Shown: positions 14,949 to 22,257 of the stretch, one piece after another
Layout: the number at the start of each line of letters is the position of its first letter
Position numbering within the stretch: position 1 is the first letter of the stretch
Assembly (NCBI GenBank): GCA_030606215.1
Contig: JAUWGW010000026.1
Coordinates: 1 to 22,257 of the forward strand
From: a bacterium
GTDB lineage: Bacteria > NPL-UPA2 > JAUVJM01
Reading direction: 5' to 3'
DNA: 22,257 nt
Translations under genes and position numbers: made by a program
Notes under the pieces: model-generated
What the model was told of the DNA's origin: nothing
What the model saw: the letters and a program-made list of their open reading frames with translations, nothing else
The model's database searches: none

Positions 14949-16469
14949 ATGATAACACTTATAAATCCGAATCTTGTTATTCAGCTAAATGATTTGTTCA
15001 CAACAGGTATAGTTTATATGCCTTTGAACCTTGCCTATTTTGCCGGTGTTATTAGACAAAATGGTTTCCAATGCAGTGTAATAGATGCTTTTGGAGAAAG
15101 AACATGCCAGGTGTGGAAAGATAATGGTTTCATGTTTCGGGGGCTGACACCATTGGAGGTGGCGAATAAAATAGATACAAACTCAAAAGCTATTGTTATC
15201 TATGCAGGCAATGTGACTTACCATTCCTCTGTTATCCAGTTCGCAAAGGCTATTTCTTTTCGGTACCGGCGTATTCCATTGATCGTTATGGAAAATACCG
15301 AGGCAGTGACTTCCTATTCTCTTCGTAGAGTACAGGATACACTCTATGATGTGGGAGTTGATTATATAGTTACTGGAGAAGCAGAAGAGCGTGGTATGGA
15401 GTTATTAAAAGCGGTAATAAACGGAGATGCAAGGAAGAGTATATCTGCGGTAGATGGAATTGGTTATCGGGACAATGGTGTAACACATTATATTCCTCCA
15501 GAAAAACAAATTGTAGATTTGGATACGCTGCCTTTTCCTGCCTGGGATTTATTCCCCTTACAAAACTATTGGAAATTGCGCTATGCCCATGGACCATTTA
15601 ATACAAAAAGATATTTGCCTATTCAGACTTCGCGGGGATGTAAATATCGTTGTAACTTCTGCATAATGCCGGAAATGAGCAATAGAAAATGGCGTGCTCG
15701 CTCCGCAGTGAATGTAGTTAATGAAATGGAAGAGTATTCCGTTAAATTCGGTGTGCGGGAGTTTCATGTTGAAGATCCTAATCCGACGGTGAATGACAAA
15801 CGTATACGTAACATATGCGAGGAAATAATCAGGCGCAAAGTTAATATAATTTGGAAGATAGCGGCAGGTACGAAGGTCGAAACGATACGTGACGAAATCA
15901 CTGTTGCCCTCATGGCAAAAGCTGGTTGTCGCTACATTTCAATATCACCTGAAACAGGCTCCCCCAGAATTTTAAGAAAGATTAATAAGCCTTTTAACCT
16001 TGAGCATGCAATTCGGATGGTTAAAGAAATGAATGAAGTTGGGATTTATTCTCAAGCATGTTTCGTGTTAGGTTACCCTGGCGAAAATGATGAAGACAGG
16101 CAAATGACGCGGAAACTCGTTCATGATTTAACCAAAGTTGGTGTTGATGAGATTGCGCTTTTTATTATTACACCAGTACCCGGGTCGGCTATTTTTGACG
16201 GGTTTTATGGTTATAGAGGTTATTCCCAGTTGAACTTTTCGCCGACCTGGCGGCAAGATTATACAAGACTCAATCGGTTTCGTTTTGGTCTGTATCGTAA
16301 TTTCTTGCTCTGGAAATTACGCTATCATCCTTGGAAAATTGCAAAACAGCCGGTTAGTTTCTTGACACGAAGATTCGAAACAAAGATGGAAATGACTCCC
16401 TACCGGGCATTACATACAGCCATATTGAGATTGGGATTGACCGCAAGGAGAATCAAGAATGAAAATTGA
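14949..16469 (+). CDS. B12-binding-domain radical SAM protein (second of two)
   Basis: 506 residues. The N-terminal ~200 residues form a cobalamin-binding-like domain (MITLINPNLVIQLNDLFTTG, PLNLAYFAGVIRQNGFQCSVIDAFG, DYIVTGEAEE) without a DxHxxG motif. The radical SAM core has CxxxCxxC at C231, C235 and C238 (GCKYRCNFC), then AGCRYISISPETGSPRIL and CFVLGYPGENDED, characteristic of this superfamily. It should use a [4Fe-4S] cluster and SAM for radical chemistry such as C-methylation. It differs clearly from the first radical SAM protein in this locus, so it is not a recent duplicate. A basic C-terminal tail (WRQDYTRLNRFRFGLYRNFLLWKLRYHPWK) may bind membrane or nucleic acid. ATG 14949 is preceded by AGGGAGG. 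It overlaps the next gene by 11 bp. The substrate is unknown. Confidence 0.88.
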   Translation: MITLINPNLVIQLNDLFTTGIVYMPLNLAYFAGVIRQNGFQCSVIDAFGERTCQVWKDNGFMFRGLTPLEVANKIDTNSKAIVIYAGNVTYHSSVIQFAKAISFRYRRIPLIVMENTEAVTSYSLRRVQDTLYDVGVDYIVTGEAEERGMELLKAVINGDARKSISAVDGIGYRDNGVTHYIPPEKQIVDLDTLPFPAWDLFPLQNYWKLRYAHGPFNTKRYLPIQTSRGCKYRCNFCIMPEMSNRKWRARSAVNVVNEMEEYSVKFGVREFHVEDPNPTVNDKRIRNICEEIIRRKVNIIWKIAAGTKVETIRDEITVALMAKAGCRYISISPETGSPRILRKINKPFNLEHAIRMVKEMNEVGIYSQACFVLGYPGENDEDRQMTRKLVHDLTKVGVDEIALFIITPVPGSAIFDGFYGYRGYSQLNFSPTWRQDYTRLNRFRFGLYRNFLLWKLRYHPWKIAKQPVSFLTRRFETKMEMTPYRALHTAILRLGLTARRIKNEN

Positions 16470-17358
16470 AGTTGCAGTTCCATGTTATAACGAAGAGTTA
16501 ACGATTGAAAAAGTCGTGCGAGATTTTCATGCTGCTCTTCCGGAAGCCGAAGTAGTTGTCTATAACAACAATTCCCAGGATAATTCTGCCGCATTGGCTG
16601 CCAAAGCAGGAGCACGGGTTGTCCGGGTGAATCGACAGGGAAAAGGCTATGTTGTAGATAAGATTTTTGAGTTGTCACAAGCAGATATTATTGTTTTGGT
16701 TGATGGCGATGATACCTATGAAGCGCAGGATGTACGGCTGCTTATTGAGCCGCTGACATCTGGTATTGCAGACGTGACCATCGGGACAAGATTGCATTCC
16801 GACAAGGCCGCATTTCGGCGAATGCACCGTTTTGGTAACCGATTCCTGACCGGAGTGTTGAATATGATCTTTCGGACTCGTTACAAGGATATTTTATCAG
16901 GTTATCGTGCATTCAATAGAAGATTCATCGAAAATGTGCCGATAATCAGCGGTGGTTTTGAGGTTGAAACCGAGCTGACGGTTAAAGCGTTAGAAAACGG
17001 TATGGTTGTCAAGGACATCCCGATTCGTTTTCGACAACGTCCCCCTGGAAGCGATAGTAAACTAAGTGCGGTTAGAGATGGTTCCCGCATTGTTCTCATG
17101 ATGGTCGCTCTGTTACGCGATCACCGGCCGCTTTTTGTCTTTACTCTTACGGGAATGTTGTTGGCGTGTATCGGTTTGCCGATTTGGGTGATTGGTTTTC
17201 TGCATGGTACCCAAAATAACTTACTTTCCGTTTTCCGAAGTGCAGGAGCGTTGCTCATTGTACTTGCCGTTGGACTTTTTCTTGTCGGCCTGATTCTTAA
17301 CACTGTAAACACGCGCATGCGTGAGCAGCGATTATTAATGAAAAGGAAACGTTTGTGA
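16459..17358 (+). CDS. Family 2 glycosyltransferase, polyprenyl-phosphate sugar transferase-like
   Basis: 299 residues. The N-terminal GT-A domain starts EVAVPCYNEELTIEKVVRDF and has the nucleotide-sugar/metal motif DGDDTYE (D82, D84, D85) and the acceptor-side SGYRAFNRRF near 150-160, as in dolichol-phosphate mannosyltransferase/GtrB-like enzymes. Two C-terminal hydrophobic segments (about 218-240 and 255-280) anchor it in the membrane. The likely reaction is transfer of a hexose from a nucleotide sugar to undecaprenyl phosphate at the cytoplasmic face, providing donors for GT-C enzymes such as the one at the right edge of the window. ATG 16459 lies inside the preceding gene, with GGAG upstream. 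Its stop overlaps the next GTG by 4 bp. The sugar is undetermined. Confidence 0.9.
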   Translation: MKIEVAVPCYNEELTIEKVVRDFHAALPEAEVVVYNNNSQDNSAALAAKAGARVVRVNRQGKGYVVDKIFELSQADIIVLVDGDDTYEAQDVRLLIEPLTSGIADVTIGTRLHSDKAAFRRMHRFGNRFLTGVLNMIFRTRYKDILSGYRAFNRRFIENVPIISGGFEVETELTVKALENGMVVKDIPIRFRQRPPGSDSKLSAVRDGSRIVLMMVALLRDHRPLFVFTLTGMLLACIGLPIWVIGFLHGTQNNLLSVFRSAGALLIVLAVGLFLVGLILNTVNTRMREQRLLMKRKRL

Positions 17359-18287
17359 GCTATCAAACGAATTTACTTGAACATGTGACATGTAACCTGT
17401 GTGGCGCAGATCAATTTATCGTCATATACCCGGGATCTCGTAATGGTTCAGTCAGCATGGAAGAGAATGAATTCCGTTCGTCAGGTGACGAACCGCTTAA
17501 GAATCCACTTGTGAAATGCGCTGTCTGCGGTTTCCAATATGTTACCCCGCGCTTGAATTCAGCAAGGGTATTGGACGGATACACTAATGCAGTAGATGAA
17601 ACATTCGTATCTCAGGCAAGAGGGCGCGAACTTACGTTCAAGCGTTGTCTTGCTGAAGTAGAACGCGTGTGGAAGAAACAGCCTGGCAGGATTCTCGATG
17701 TGGGGACAGCAAATGGGTCTTTTTTGAAAGTGGCAAAAGATGCCGGTTGGAAGATGACAGGATGTGAACCCAATCGCTGGATGTGTGATTGGTGCAGGGA
17801 AAATTATGGTATAAAAATCACACAGGGCACAATCTTCGATAGTAATTATAGTGACGAGACGTTTGATGTTGTTACACTCTGGGACGTGCTTGAGCACACA
17901 CCCGATCCAATGGCAGCAATGCGCGAATGCGTTCGGGTTCTTCGCCCCGGCGGCTTACTAGTAGTGAACTACCCTGACATTGGTTCCTGGATTGCAAGGC
18001 TGATGGGACAGAGATGGGTGTTTTTATTGTCTGTTCATTACTATTATTTTACACGGGAAACAATACGCCGGGCATCAAAACTGGCTGGATTGGAAATAAT
18101 CACGATTAAACCGCATTTTCAGACTTTGGAATTTGACTACGTGCTCTTCCGCGCAACGCCGTATGTGGGAGCACTTGCCAGGATAGCCAGAGCCTTTGTG
18201 CGATTTGCGGGTTTAAGCAAAGCTCAGATCCCATACTGGGTTGGACAAACATTGGTTATTGCACAAAAGAAGGGACAGATGAGCTGA
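17355..18287 (+). CDS. SAM-dependent methyltransferase with N-terminal zinc-knuckle motif
   Basis: 310 residues. A four-cysteine site (C13, C16, C55, C58: CNLCG and CAVCGF) likely binds zinc, an arrangement found in several sugar C-methyltransferases and related enzymes. The class I Rossmann core follows with motif I LDVGTANGSF (D115, G117), GCEPN, DVVTLWDVLEHTPDP and VLRPGGLLVVNYPD, a Methyltransf_23-type pattern. The C-terminal third contains FTRETIRRASKLAGL and a hydrophobic stretch. It probably methylates a sugar or lipid intermediate in the same pathway. GTG 17355 overlaps the GT2 stop by 4 bp (GTGA), so it is translationally coupled. Whether it forms C-, N- or O-methyl products cannot be decided; the zinc knuckle favours C-methylation only weakly. 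Confidence 0.86.
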   Translation: MSYQTNLLEHVTCNLCGADQFIVIYPGSRNGSVSMEENEFRSSGDEPLKNPLVKCAVCGFQYVTPRLNSARVLDGYTNAVDETFVSQARGRELTFKRCLAEVERVWKKQPGRILDVGTANGSFLKVAKDAGWKMTGCEPNRWMCDWCRENYGIKITQGTIFDSNYSDETFDVVTLWDVLEHTPDPMAAMRECVRVLRPGGLLVVNYPDIGSWIARLMGQRWVFLLSVHYYYFTRETIRRASKLAGLEIITIKPHFQTLEFDYVLFRATPYVGALARIARAFVRFAGLSKAQIPYWVGQTLVIAQKKGQMS

Positions 18288-19711
18288 TGAAAAAGAGAGT
18301 CATTATTCTTGGAGGGGGTGTTGGCGGGCTTTCTGCAGGCTGGATGCTGGCACGAACCGGTAACTATGAAGTTACTATCATTGAGTCTGCTCCTGTCACA
18401 GGAGGGGCTTGTGGAACGTTTGAATACCGGAAGTTTCTCTTAGATTATGGTCCACACAAGTCATACTCTATCTTACCCGGCATTCTTGATGAACTAAAAA
18501 ATCTGATGGGTGATGAGTTCTTAAAGCATGAGAAAAGGAACAGTATTTTTATGTTTAACAGCTTTTTAAAATACCCAATCAGAATGACAGACCTTGCCCT
18601 CAAGATGGGTGCCAAAAACTTAGTCCAGTGCGGATTAAGCGCAACAGCGATATTGAATAGAGGAGCAAAAACCGGAGATGGTAAAGAATCTTATGAAGAG
18701 TACATAGTGGATAGGTTTGGGCGGAAACTTTACAGATTAGTTTTTGAACCTTTGGCTGATAAGATTTGGGGGGACCCGTCGACACTTTCGGCGGACATTG
18801 CCAGCGCAAGAATTCCCGGCAAGAGCTTCATGGATGTGGCAATGAGAGCAATAGGATTAAAAAAAGACTCCGAGCTGACGGATGCAAAATACTTCTACTA
18901 CCCGCGTCGTGGTTTTGGCAGAATACTAAAACGGATGGAAGAAGAAATTATAAAGTTTGGAGGGACAATATTAACAAGTACAAAACCAGCAAAAATACAT
19001 CATAAAGAATCCCTTATTACCCAACTTCAGGTTGAAAACAATAGCAATTTGGATACTTTGCCCTGTGATTTGCTGATTTCTTCCATTCCATTAGATGTTC
19101 TGGTTGCCCTTCTGGGAAGTGCGAAAGAACCATGTTGGAAAGATGCCTTACATATAGTGAAGAAGCTGCAGTACCGCAGCGCTGTTTTGGTCTACGTTTT
19201 TCTCAGGCAGGAAATGGTTACGGACCATCATTGGATTTTCTTTCCGGAACGGGATGTTATCTTTTCCCGAATCTTTGAACAAAAGCAAATGAGTAAAGAA
19301 ATGTGTCCAAAAGATAAGACCGTCATCTGTTGTGATTTTACGGATTACGAGAATGGGAACTTGTGGAATCATTCTGACAGGGAATTGGTGGACAAATGCG
19401 TATCTGACCTGGAAAGGACAGGTATAATCAGGAAGTCTTGGGTTGAAGGAAGTTTTATAAAGCGTTTTCCCAGATTTTACCCCCGTTACGATCTCTCATA
19501 TAAGAGAACCCTTACAACACTTTATAGCTTGCTGAAGCGGGTCGAGAATCTGCTTTTGACGGGACGAATAGGTCTCTATAATTACAACAACAGCGATCAC
19601 TGTGTGGATATGGGCAGGTTTATTGCTGATAATTTAGAATGCGGCAAGAAACCAGACCAAATTTGGACAGAACTTGAACAACGAGTTGCGGAATATAAGA
19701 TTGTTGATTGA
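18287..19711 (+). CDS. FAD-dependent amine-oxidase/protoporphyrinogen-oxidase-like oxidoreductase
   Basis: 474 residues. The N-terminal dinucleotide-binding fold KRVIILGGGVGGLSAGWMLA has GxGxxG (G9, G11, G14) followed by an acidic ESAPVTGGACGTF FAD-binding segment. LLDYGPHKSYS and VFEPLADKIWGDPSTLSADIASARIPG are typical of NAD(P)/FAD-dependent amine-oxidase-like proteins found in glycan and lipid clusters, sometimes annotated as protoporphyrinogen oxidase- or UDP-galactopyranose mutase-like. The end LLLTGRIGLYNYNNSDHCVDMGR is the second FAD contact. No heme pathway genes surround it, so a heme role is unlikely; oxidation, desaturation or isomerisation of a sugar or lipid intermediate is more plausible. 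ATG 18287 overlaps the previous TGA by one base. Cofactor assignment is firm, reaction unknown. Confidence 0.85.
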   Translation: MKKRVIILGGGVGGLSAGWMLARTGNYEVTIIESAPVTGGACGTFEYRKFLLDYGPHKSYSILPGILDELKNLMGDEFLKHEKRNSIFMFNSFLKYPIRMTDLALKMGAKNLVQCGLSATAILNRGAKTGDGKESYEEYIVDRFGRKLYRLVFEPLADKIWGDPSTLSADIASARIPGKSFMDVAMRAIGLKKDSELTDAKYFYYPRRGFGRILKRMEEEIIKFGGTILTSTKPAKIHHKESLITQLQVENNSNLDTLPCDLLISSIPLDVLVALLGSAKEPCWKDALHIVKKLQYRSAVLVYVFLRQEMVTDHHWIFFPERDVIFSRIFEQKQMSKEMCPKDKTVICCDFTDYENGNLWNHSDRELVDKCVSDLERTGIIRKSWVEGSFIKRFPRFYPRYDLSYKRTLTTLYSLLKRVENLLLTGRIGLYNYNNSDHCVDMGRFIADNLECGKKPDQIWTELEQRVAEYKIVD

Positions 19712-19731
19712 TGGGGGGTGCTTTTGGCTAA

Positions 19732-20907
19732 ATGATGAATCTTAGGTTTGTAAGAATGACTGACAGGTATTTGGGTATTTCCCTCTGCCATCTTCTGTAT
19801 TTTCTTGAGAAGGTGATGAAGGCTGTCTTTGGAGAAAAGGAGGAAAAGGAGGAAAAGGAGGTAGAGAAGATACTCATGATGAAATTTTGGGGAATTGGTA
19901 ACCTTGTAATGATTCTTCCTACAATTGGGGCAGTGAGAAGGCATTATCCAAAGGCTCAAATAGATATGTTTACGCTCCTAACAAATAGAGAGGTTCTTCA
20001 ACACAATCGTTGGATTAATAATATTCATTTTCTTGATTCCAGGAATTTTTTTATATTTGCAGTATCCTACCTGCGAAACGTCTTTAGATTGAGGCGGGAA
20101 AGATATGATATGGTTTTGGACTTTGAGCAGTTTGCCAAGACCTCTTCTGTTTTTGCTCTCTTAGTTAGGGGGAGAGAGAGGATTGGGTTCGATACCCCCG
20201 GTCAAGGCAGGGGCATCGCGTATACGCGAAGGGTTGCATATCTGGATTATAAACACATGGTGGAAACTTTCTTCCGTATTGCAAAAGGTGCAGGTGTGGA
20301 AGAAGCAGATTTATCGCCGGTAAGATTGGATGTAAACGACCAGGAAAGGGAGAATGTAAGGTCATTCCTAACAAACAATAGCATAGGGGAGAAGGATATT
20401 ATTGTCGGTGTCCATATCGGAAGCGGCGATAACATGATGACTCAGCGAAGATGGGCAAAGGAAAACTTCGCTCAATTAGCGGACATCTTGATCAATAAAC
20501 ATAACGCTAAGATTATTTTTACAGGAGCAGGTGAGGGGGAAGCGAGGCTTGTTGAGGAAACTTTATCTTTGATGAAGAATGGCGCGGTGAATGCTGCAAA
20601 CAAATTTACCATCAAGGAATTGGCAGCCTTTACAGAAAAATGCCGATTTTTTATCTCCAATGATACTGCTCCAGTCCACATTGCCTCGGCTATGGGCACA
20701 CCGGTAGTAGCCTTTTTTGGGCCAAATACACCGTATCTATATGGCCCGCGTGGTAATAACGACCTCATATTCTATAAGGACCTGTATTGCAGTCCCTGCA
20801 TAACAAACTATAATGCTAAGATAGCCAGTTGTGATAACCCAGTATGTGTTAAATCCATCACGGTAGGGGAAGTTTTTGAAGGAATCAGGAAAAAATACTT
20901 GAAATGA
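19732..20907 (+). CDS. Family 9 glycosyltransferase (heptosyltransferase-like)
   Basis: 391 residues. An N-terminal hydrophobic/amphipathic stretch (RYLGISLCHLLYFLEKVMKAVFG) and a highly charged EKEEKEEKEVEK linker precede the GT-B domain, which opens KILMMKFWGIGNLVMILPTIGAVRRHYP. In the second half, VGVHIGSGDNMMTQRRW, IIFTGAGEGEA and FISNDTAPVHIASAMGTPVVAFFGPNTPYLYGP are the classical donor-binding signatures of WaaF/RfaF-type heptosyltransferases. It probably adds a heptose or similar sugar to a lipid-anchored core at the inner membrane. The linker is encoded by three exact 9-bp tandem repeats. ATG 19732 is chosen; ATG 19876 would give the canonical short N-terminus, but the preceding segment looks like a conserved membrane-proximal helix. 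A poorly spaced G-run lies upstream. It overlaps the next gene by 4 bp. Confidence 0.88.
   Translation: MMNLRFVRMTDRYLGISLCHLLYFLEKVMKAVFGEKEEKEEKEVEKILMMKFWGIGNLVMILPTIGAVRRHYPKAQIDMFTLLTNREVLQHNRWINNIHFLDSRNFFIFAVSYLRNVFRLRRERYDMVLDFEQFAKTSSVFALLVRGRERIGFDTPGQGRGIAYTRRVAYLDYKHMVETFFRIAKGAGVEEADLSPVRLDVNDQERENVRSFLTNNSIGEKDIIVGVHIGSGDNMMTQRRWAKENFAQLADILINKHNAKIIFTGAGEGEARLVEETLSLMKNGAVNAANKFTIKELAAFTEKCRFFISNDTAPVHIASAMGTPVVAFFGPNTPYLYGPRGNNDLIFYKDLYCSPCITNYNAKIASCDNPVCVKSITVGEVFEGIRKKYLK
19835..19861 (+). repeat. Three exact tandem copies of a 9-bp unit within the GT9 gene
   Basis: AAAAGGAGG occurs three times in direct succession at 19835-19843, 19844-19852 and 19853-19861, encoding the charged KEE linker. 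The unit keeps the frame when copies are gained or lost, and each copy contains a strong Shine-Dalgarno-like AGGAGG or its equivalent. Confidence 0.85.
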
Positions 20908-22257
20908 GGGATAAAATTCAACGTATCATTCTGAACTGTTTAATCATACTATTCTTCCTGTTTCTGGAATACTCATGGTTTGAGAACCTATCTGCTCTCT
21001 GTGTGCAGTTCTCTCTAATCATGTTATTACTGCTGGTTGGTTTAAAAGTTTTCCTTGAAAGGCGAAAGTTCAGCTATTCCCTCAATAGCTTATCAGAAAC
21101 AATTAGAACGTTCCTCACTAATAATAAGCTATATAGCACGTTGTTTATCGGCATTCTTCTTTTAGCCATAATCATCGGGCTTTCTGCATTAGTGTATGTG
21201 GAAGGAGCTATGGATGCGGATGAGGCGATGGAAGGGATTATGGCAATGCATATCTACAAAGGGATGCATCGTCCCATCACAATCTACAAAATGCCTGTCA
21301 ACTTCACTCTCAAGCCTCATCTGGCGGCTTTATTTTTTAACATAACTGGAATCTCGGCAAAGACTTTGCAAGCAGTGGATTTACTTTTTTACCTTTCTGT
21401 CCTCATCCTTATGTACTTTCTGGCGCTGGAGATATTCGGCAAACAGACAGCTTTGATTACACTGTTTATTCTTGGAATACCCGCTTCACATTTTTATTAT
21501 GCCTGCTTGTTACGTACAGGTGAATACGTTGAAGTACTCTTCTTTGGTGCTGTGGTACTTTTTCTTACACAAAGATATGCGGCGGCGCCAAGCACGATAA
21601 ATAGAGAAACTCCTAAATGGTTTTTTTCTCTCACTGGCTTTCTATGGGGTCTTGGTTTCTCAACCCAGGCATTAGTGGTAGCATTTATCATTCCCTCCCT
21701 GATAGTTTTATTTTTGAAAGACATAAAACATTTTTTCAAACACATTTTATGGAGACTTGTAGTATTTTCCTTTATTGGGTGTTTCCCTCTCATTATCTAC
21801 AATGTCAGAACTAATTACTCTACCCTCAGATTTTTGATGCATCCTCCTAAGGCTCCGCCGTCTATGCCAATCATCGAGAGAATCAAGATGGTAGCCCATA
21901 ATATCACCCTTGCTTTCGGAAATGTAAATGCCGGAAGCCTGGAAATTGAGGGACGCCTTCAATTGATAGTGGTAGTTGGCTTGTTTGGATTATGCACCAT
22001 TTCAATACTATATTTCATGTGGAAGAAACGACCAGAGTTGAAGCATTGGGTGCTCATCTTAGTGATTATCGTAACCATCTGTTTAAACCTTCGTCCAGCA
22101 CGCCCTGGCCCAAATCCGCGATATATGATCCCACTTTTTGCTTCCATGCCTATCTTCTTAGCCTGGTGGCTATCAACTTTTAGGGGGAAATTAAAATACT
22201 TGATATTGCTACTGATTTTCATAAATAATATGACATATATCTCACATCATCTATTAT
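20904..22257 (+). CDS. GT-C (family 39-like) polytopic membrane glycosyltransferase, 3' end cut by window
   Basis: From ATG 20904 a frame stays open to the last base of the window (451 codons, no stop). It overlaps the GT9 stop by 4 bp (ATGA). The product begins with a membrane segment (IILNCLIILFFLFLEY), a second hydrophobic stretch, a polar loop (about 51-75) and a third membrane segment. Then comes MDADEAMEGIMAMHIYKG (D104, D106, E107), the acidic first-loop motif of GT-C enzymes. Further membrane helices alternate with short loops (VDLLFYLSVLILMYFLAL, LITLFILGIPASHFYYACL, LVVVGLFGLCTISILYF), and NLRPARPGPNPRYMIPLF near the visible end resembles the RY-containing region common in these proteins. 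It probably transfers a sugar from polyprenyl phosphate to a glycolipid at the periplasmic face, fitting the GT2 enzyme upstream. The acceptor is unknown. Confidence 0.85.
   Translation, partial: MRDKIQRIILNCLIILFFLFLEYSWFENLSALCVQFSLIMLLLLVGLKVFLERRKFSYSLNSLSETIRTFLTNNKLYSTLFIGILLLAIIIGLSALVYVEGAMDADEAMEGIMAMHIYKGMHRPITIYKMPVNFTLKPHLAALFFNITGISAKTLQAVDLLFYLSVLILMYFLALEIFGKQTALITLFILGIPASHFYYACLLRTGEYVEVLFFGAVVLFLTQRYAAAPSTINRETPKWFFSLTGFLWGLGFSTQALVVAFIIPSLIVLFLKDIKHFFKHILWRLVVFSFIGCFPLIIYNVRTNYSTLRFLMHPPKAPPSMPIIERIKMVAHNITLAFGNVNAGSLEIEGRLQLIVVVGLFGLCTISILYFMWKKRPELKHWVLILVIIVTICLNLRPARPGPNPRYMIPLFASMPIFLAWWLSTFRGKLKYLILLLIFINNMTYISHHLL

Noticed and set aside
18287-19711. Heme-pathway protoporphyrinogen oxidase.
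   Set aside because: The sequence family fits broadly, but the neighbours are all glycan genes. Only an FAD amine-oxidase-like assignment is supported.
21497-22222. Several minus-strand ORFs opposite the right end of the window.
   Set aside because: They lie antisense to the continuous GT-C frame that starts at 20904 and show no domain or start signal of their own.

Overview
The window looks like part of a chromosome from an uncultured Gram-negative bacterium. Two predicted outer-membrane beta-barrels with signal peptides and aromatic C-termini imply an outer membrane. The rest is mostly an envelope glycan/glycolipid gene cluster. Moderate AT-richness, tightly overlapping genes, GTG/TTG starts, stand-alone B12-type radical SAM genes inside a glycan locus and palindromic intergenic repeats are all common in Omnitrophota-like or related candidate phyla. 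No rRNA or core marker gene is present, so the lineage is a guess.

Layout. (1) 1-4222, minus strand: an operon read right to left, with two paralogous beta-barrel proteins, a large polytopic GT-C-like membrane protein, and the 5' part of a near-duplicate of that protein running off the left edge. (2) 4223-4333: a compact divergent promoter region with consensus-like sigma-70 boxes on both strands; the plus-strand gene appears leaderless. (3) 4334-6507: a SAM methyltransferase and a B12-binding radical SAM enzyme, overlapping by 4 bp. (4) 6552-11042: an inserted-looking block. Palindromic-repeat arms stand at the left end; then come a solitary GIY-YIG nuclease, a single-chain type IIG restriction-modification enzyme and a small membrane-anchored protein of unknown function; then a hairpin-rich non-coding element and repeat arms in the opposite orientation. 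(5) 11048-22257: an SDR epimerase, a complete palindromic repeat, then a continuous run of overlapping plus-strand genes: hexapeptide acyltransferase, LPG-synthase-TM/flippase-like protein, divergent PHP-domain protein, second B12 radical SAM protein, GT2 glycosyltransferase, zinc-knuckle methyltransferase, FAD oxidoreductase, GT9 heptosyltransferase-like protein, and a GT-C membrane protein cut by the right edge.

How the genes fit together (inference): the plus-strand genes read as a pathway that builds and modifies a lipid-linked or outer-membrane glycan. An epimerase would supply a sugar. GT2, GT9 and GT-C enzymes would transfer sugars, with polyprenyl-phosphate donors plausible for GT-C. 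An acyltransferase, two methyltransferases, two radical SAM enzymes and a flavoenzyme would decorate the product. The restriction-modification block is unrelated in function and seems to have landed between two parts of this locus, bounded by inverted palindromic-repeat arms. Two truncated genes at the window edges (1-401 minus, 20904-22257 plus) are real and homologous to GT-C-type membrane proteins.
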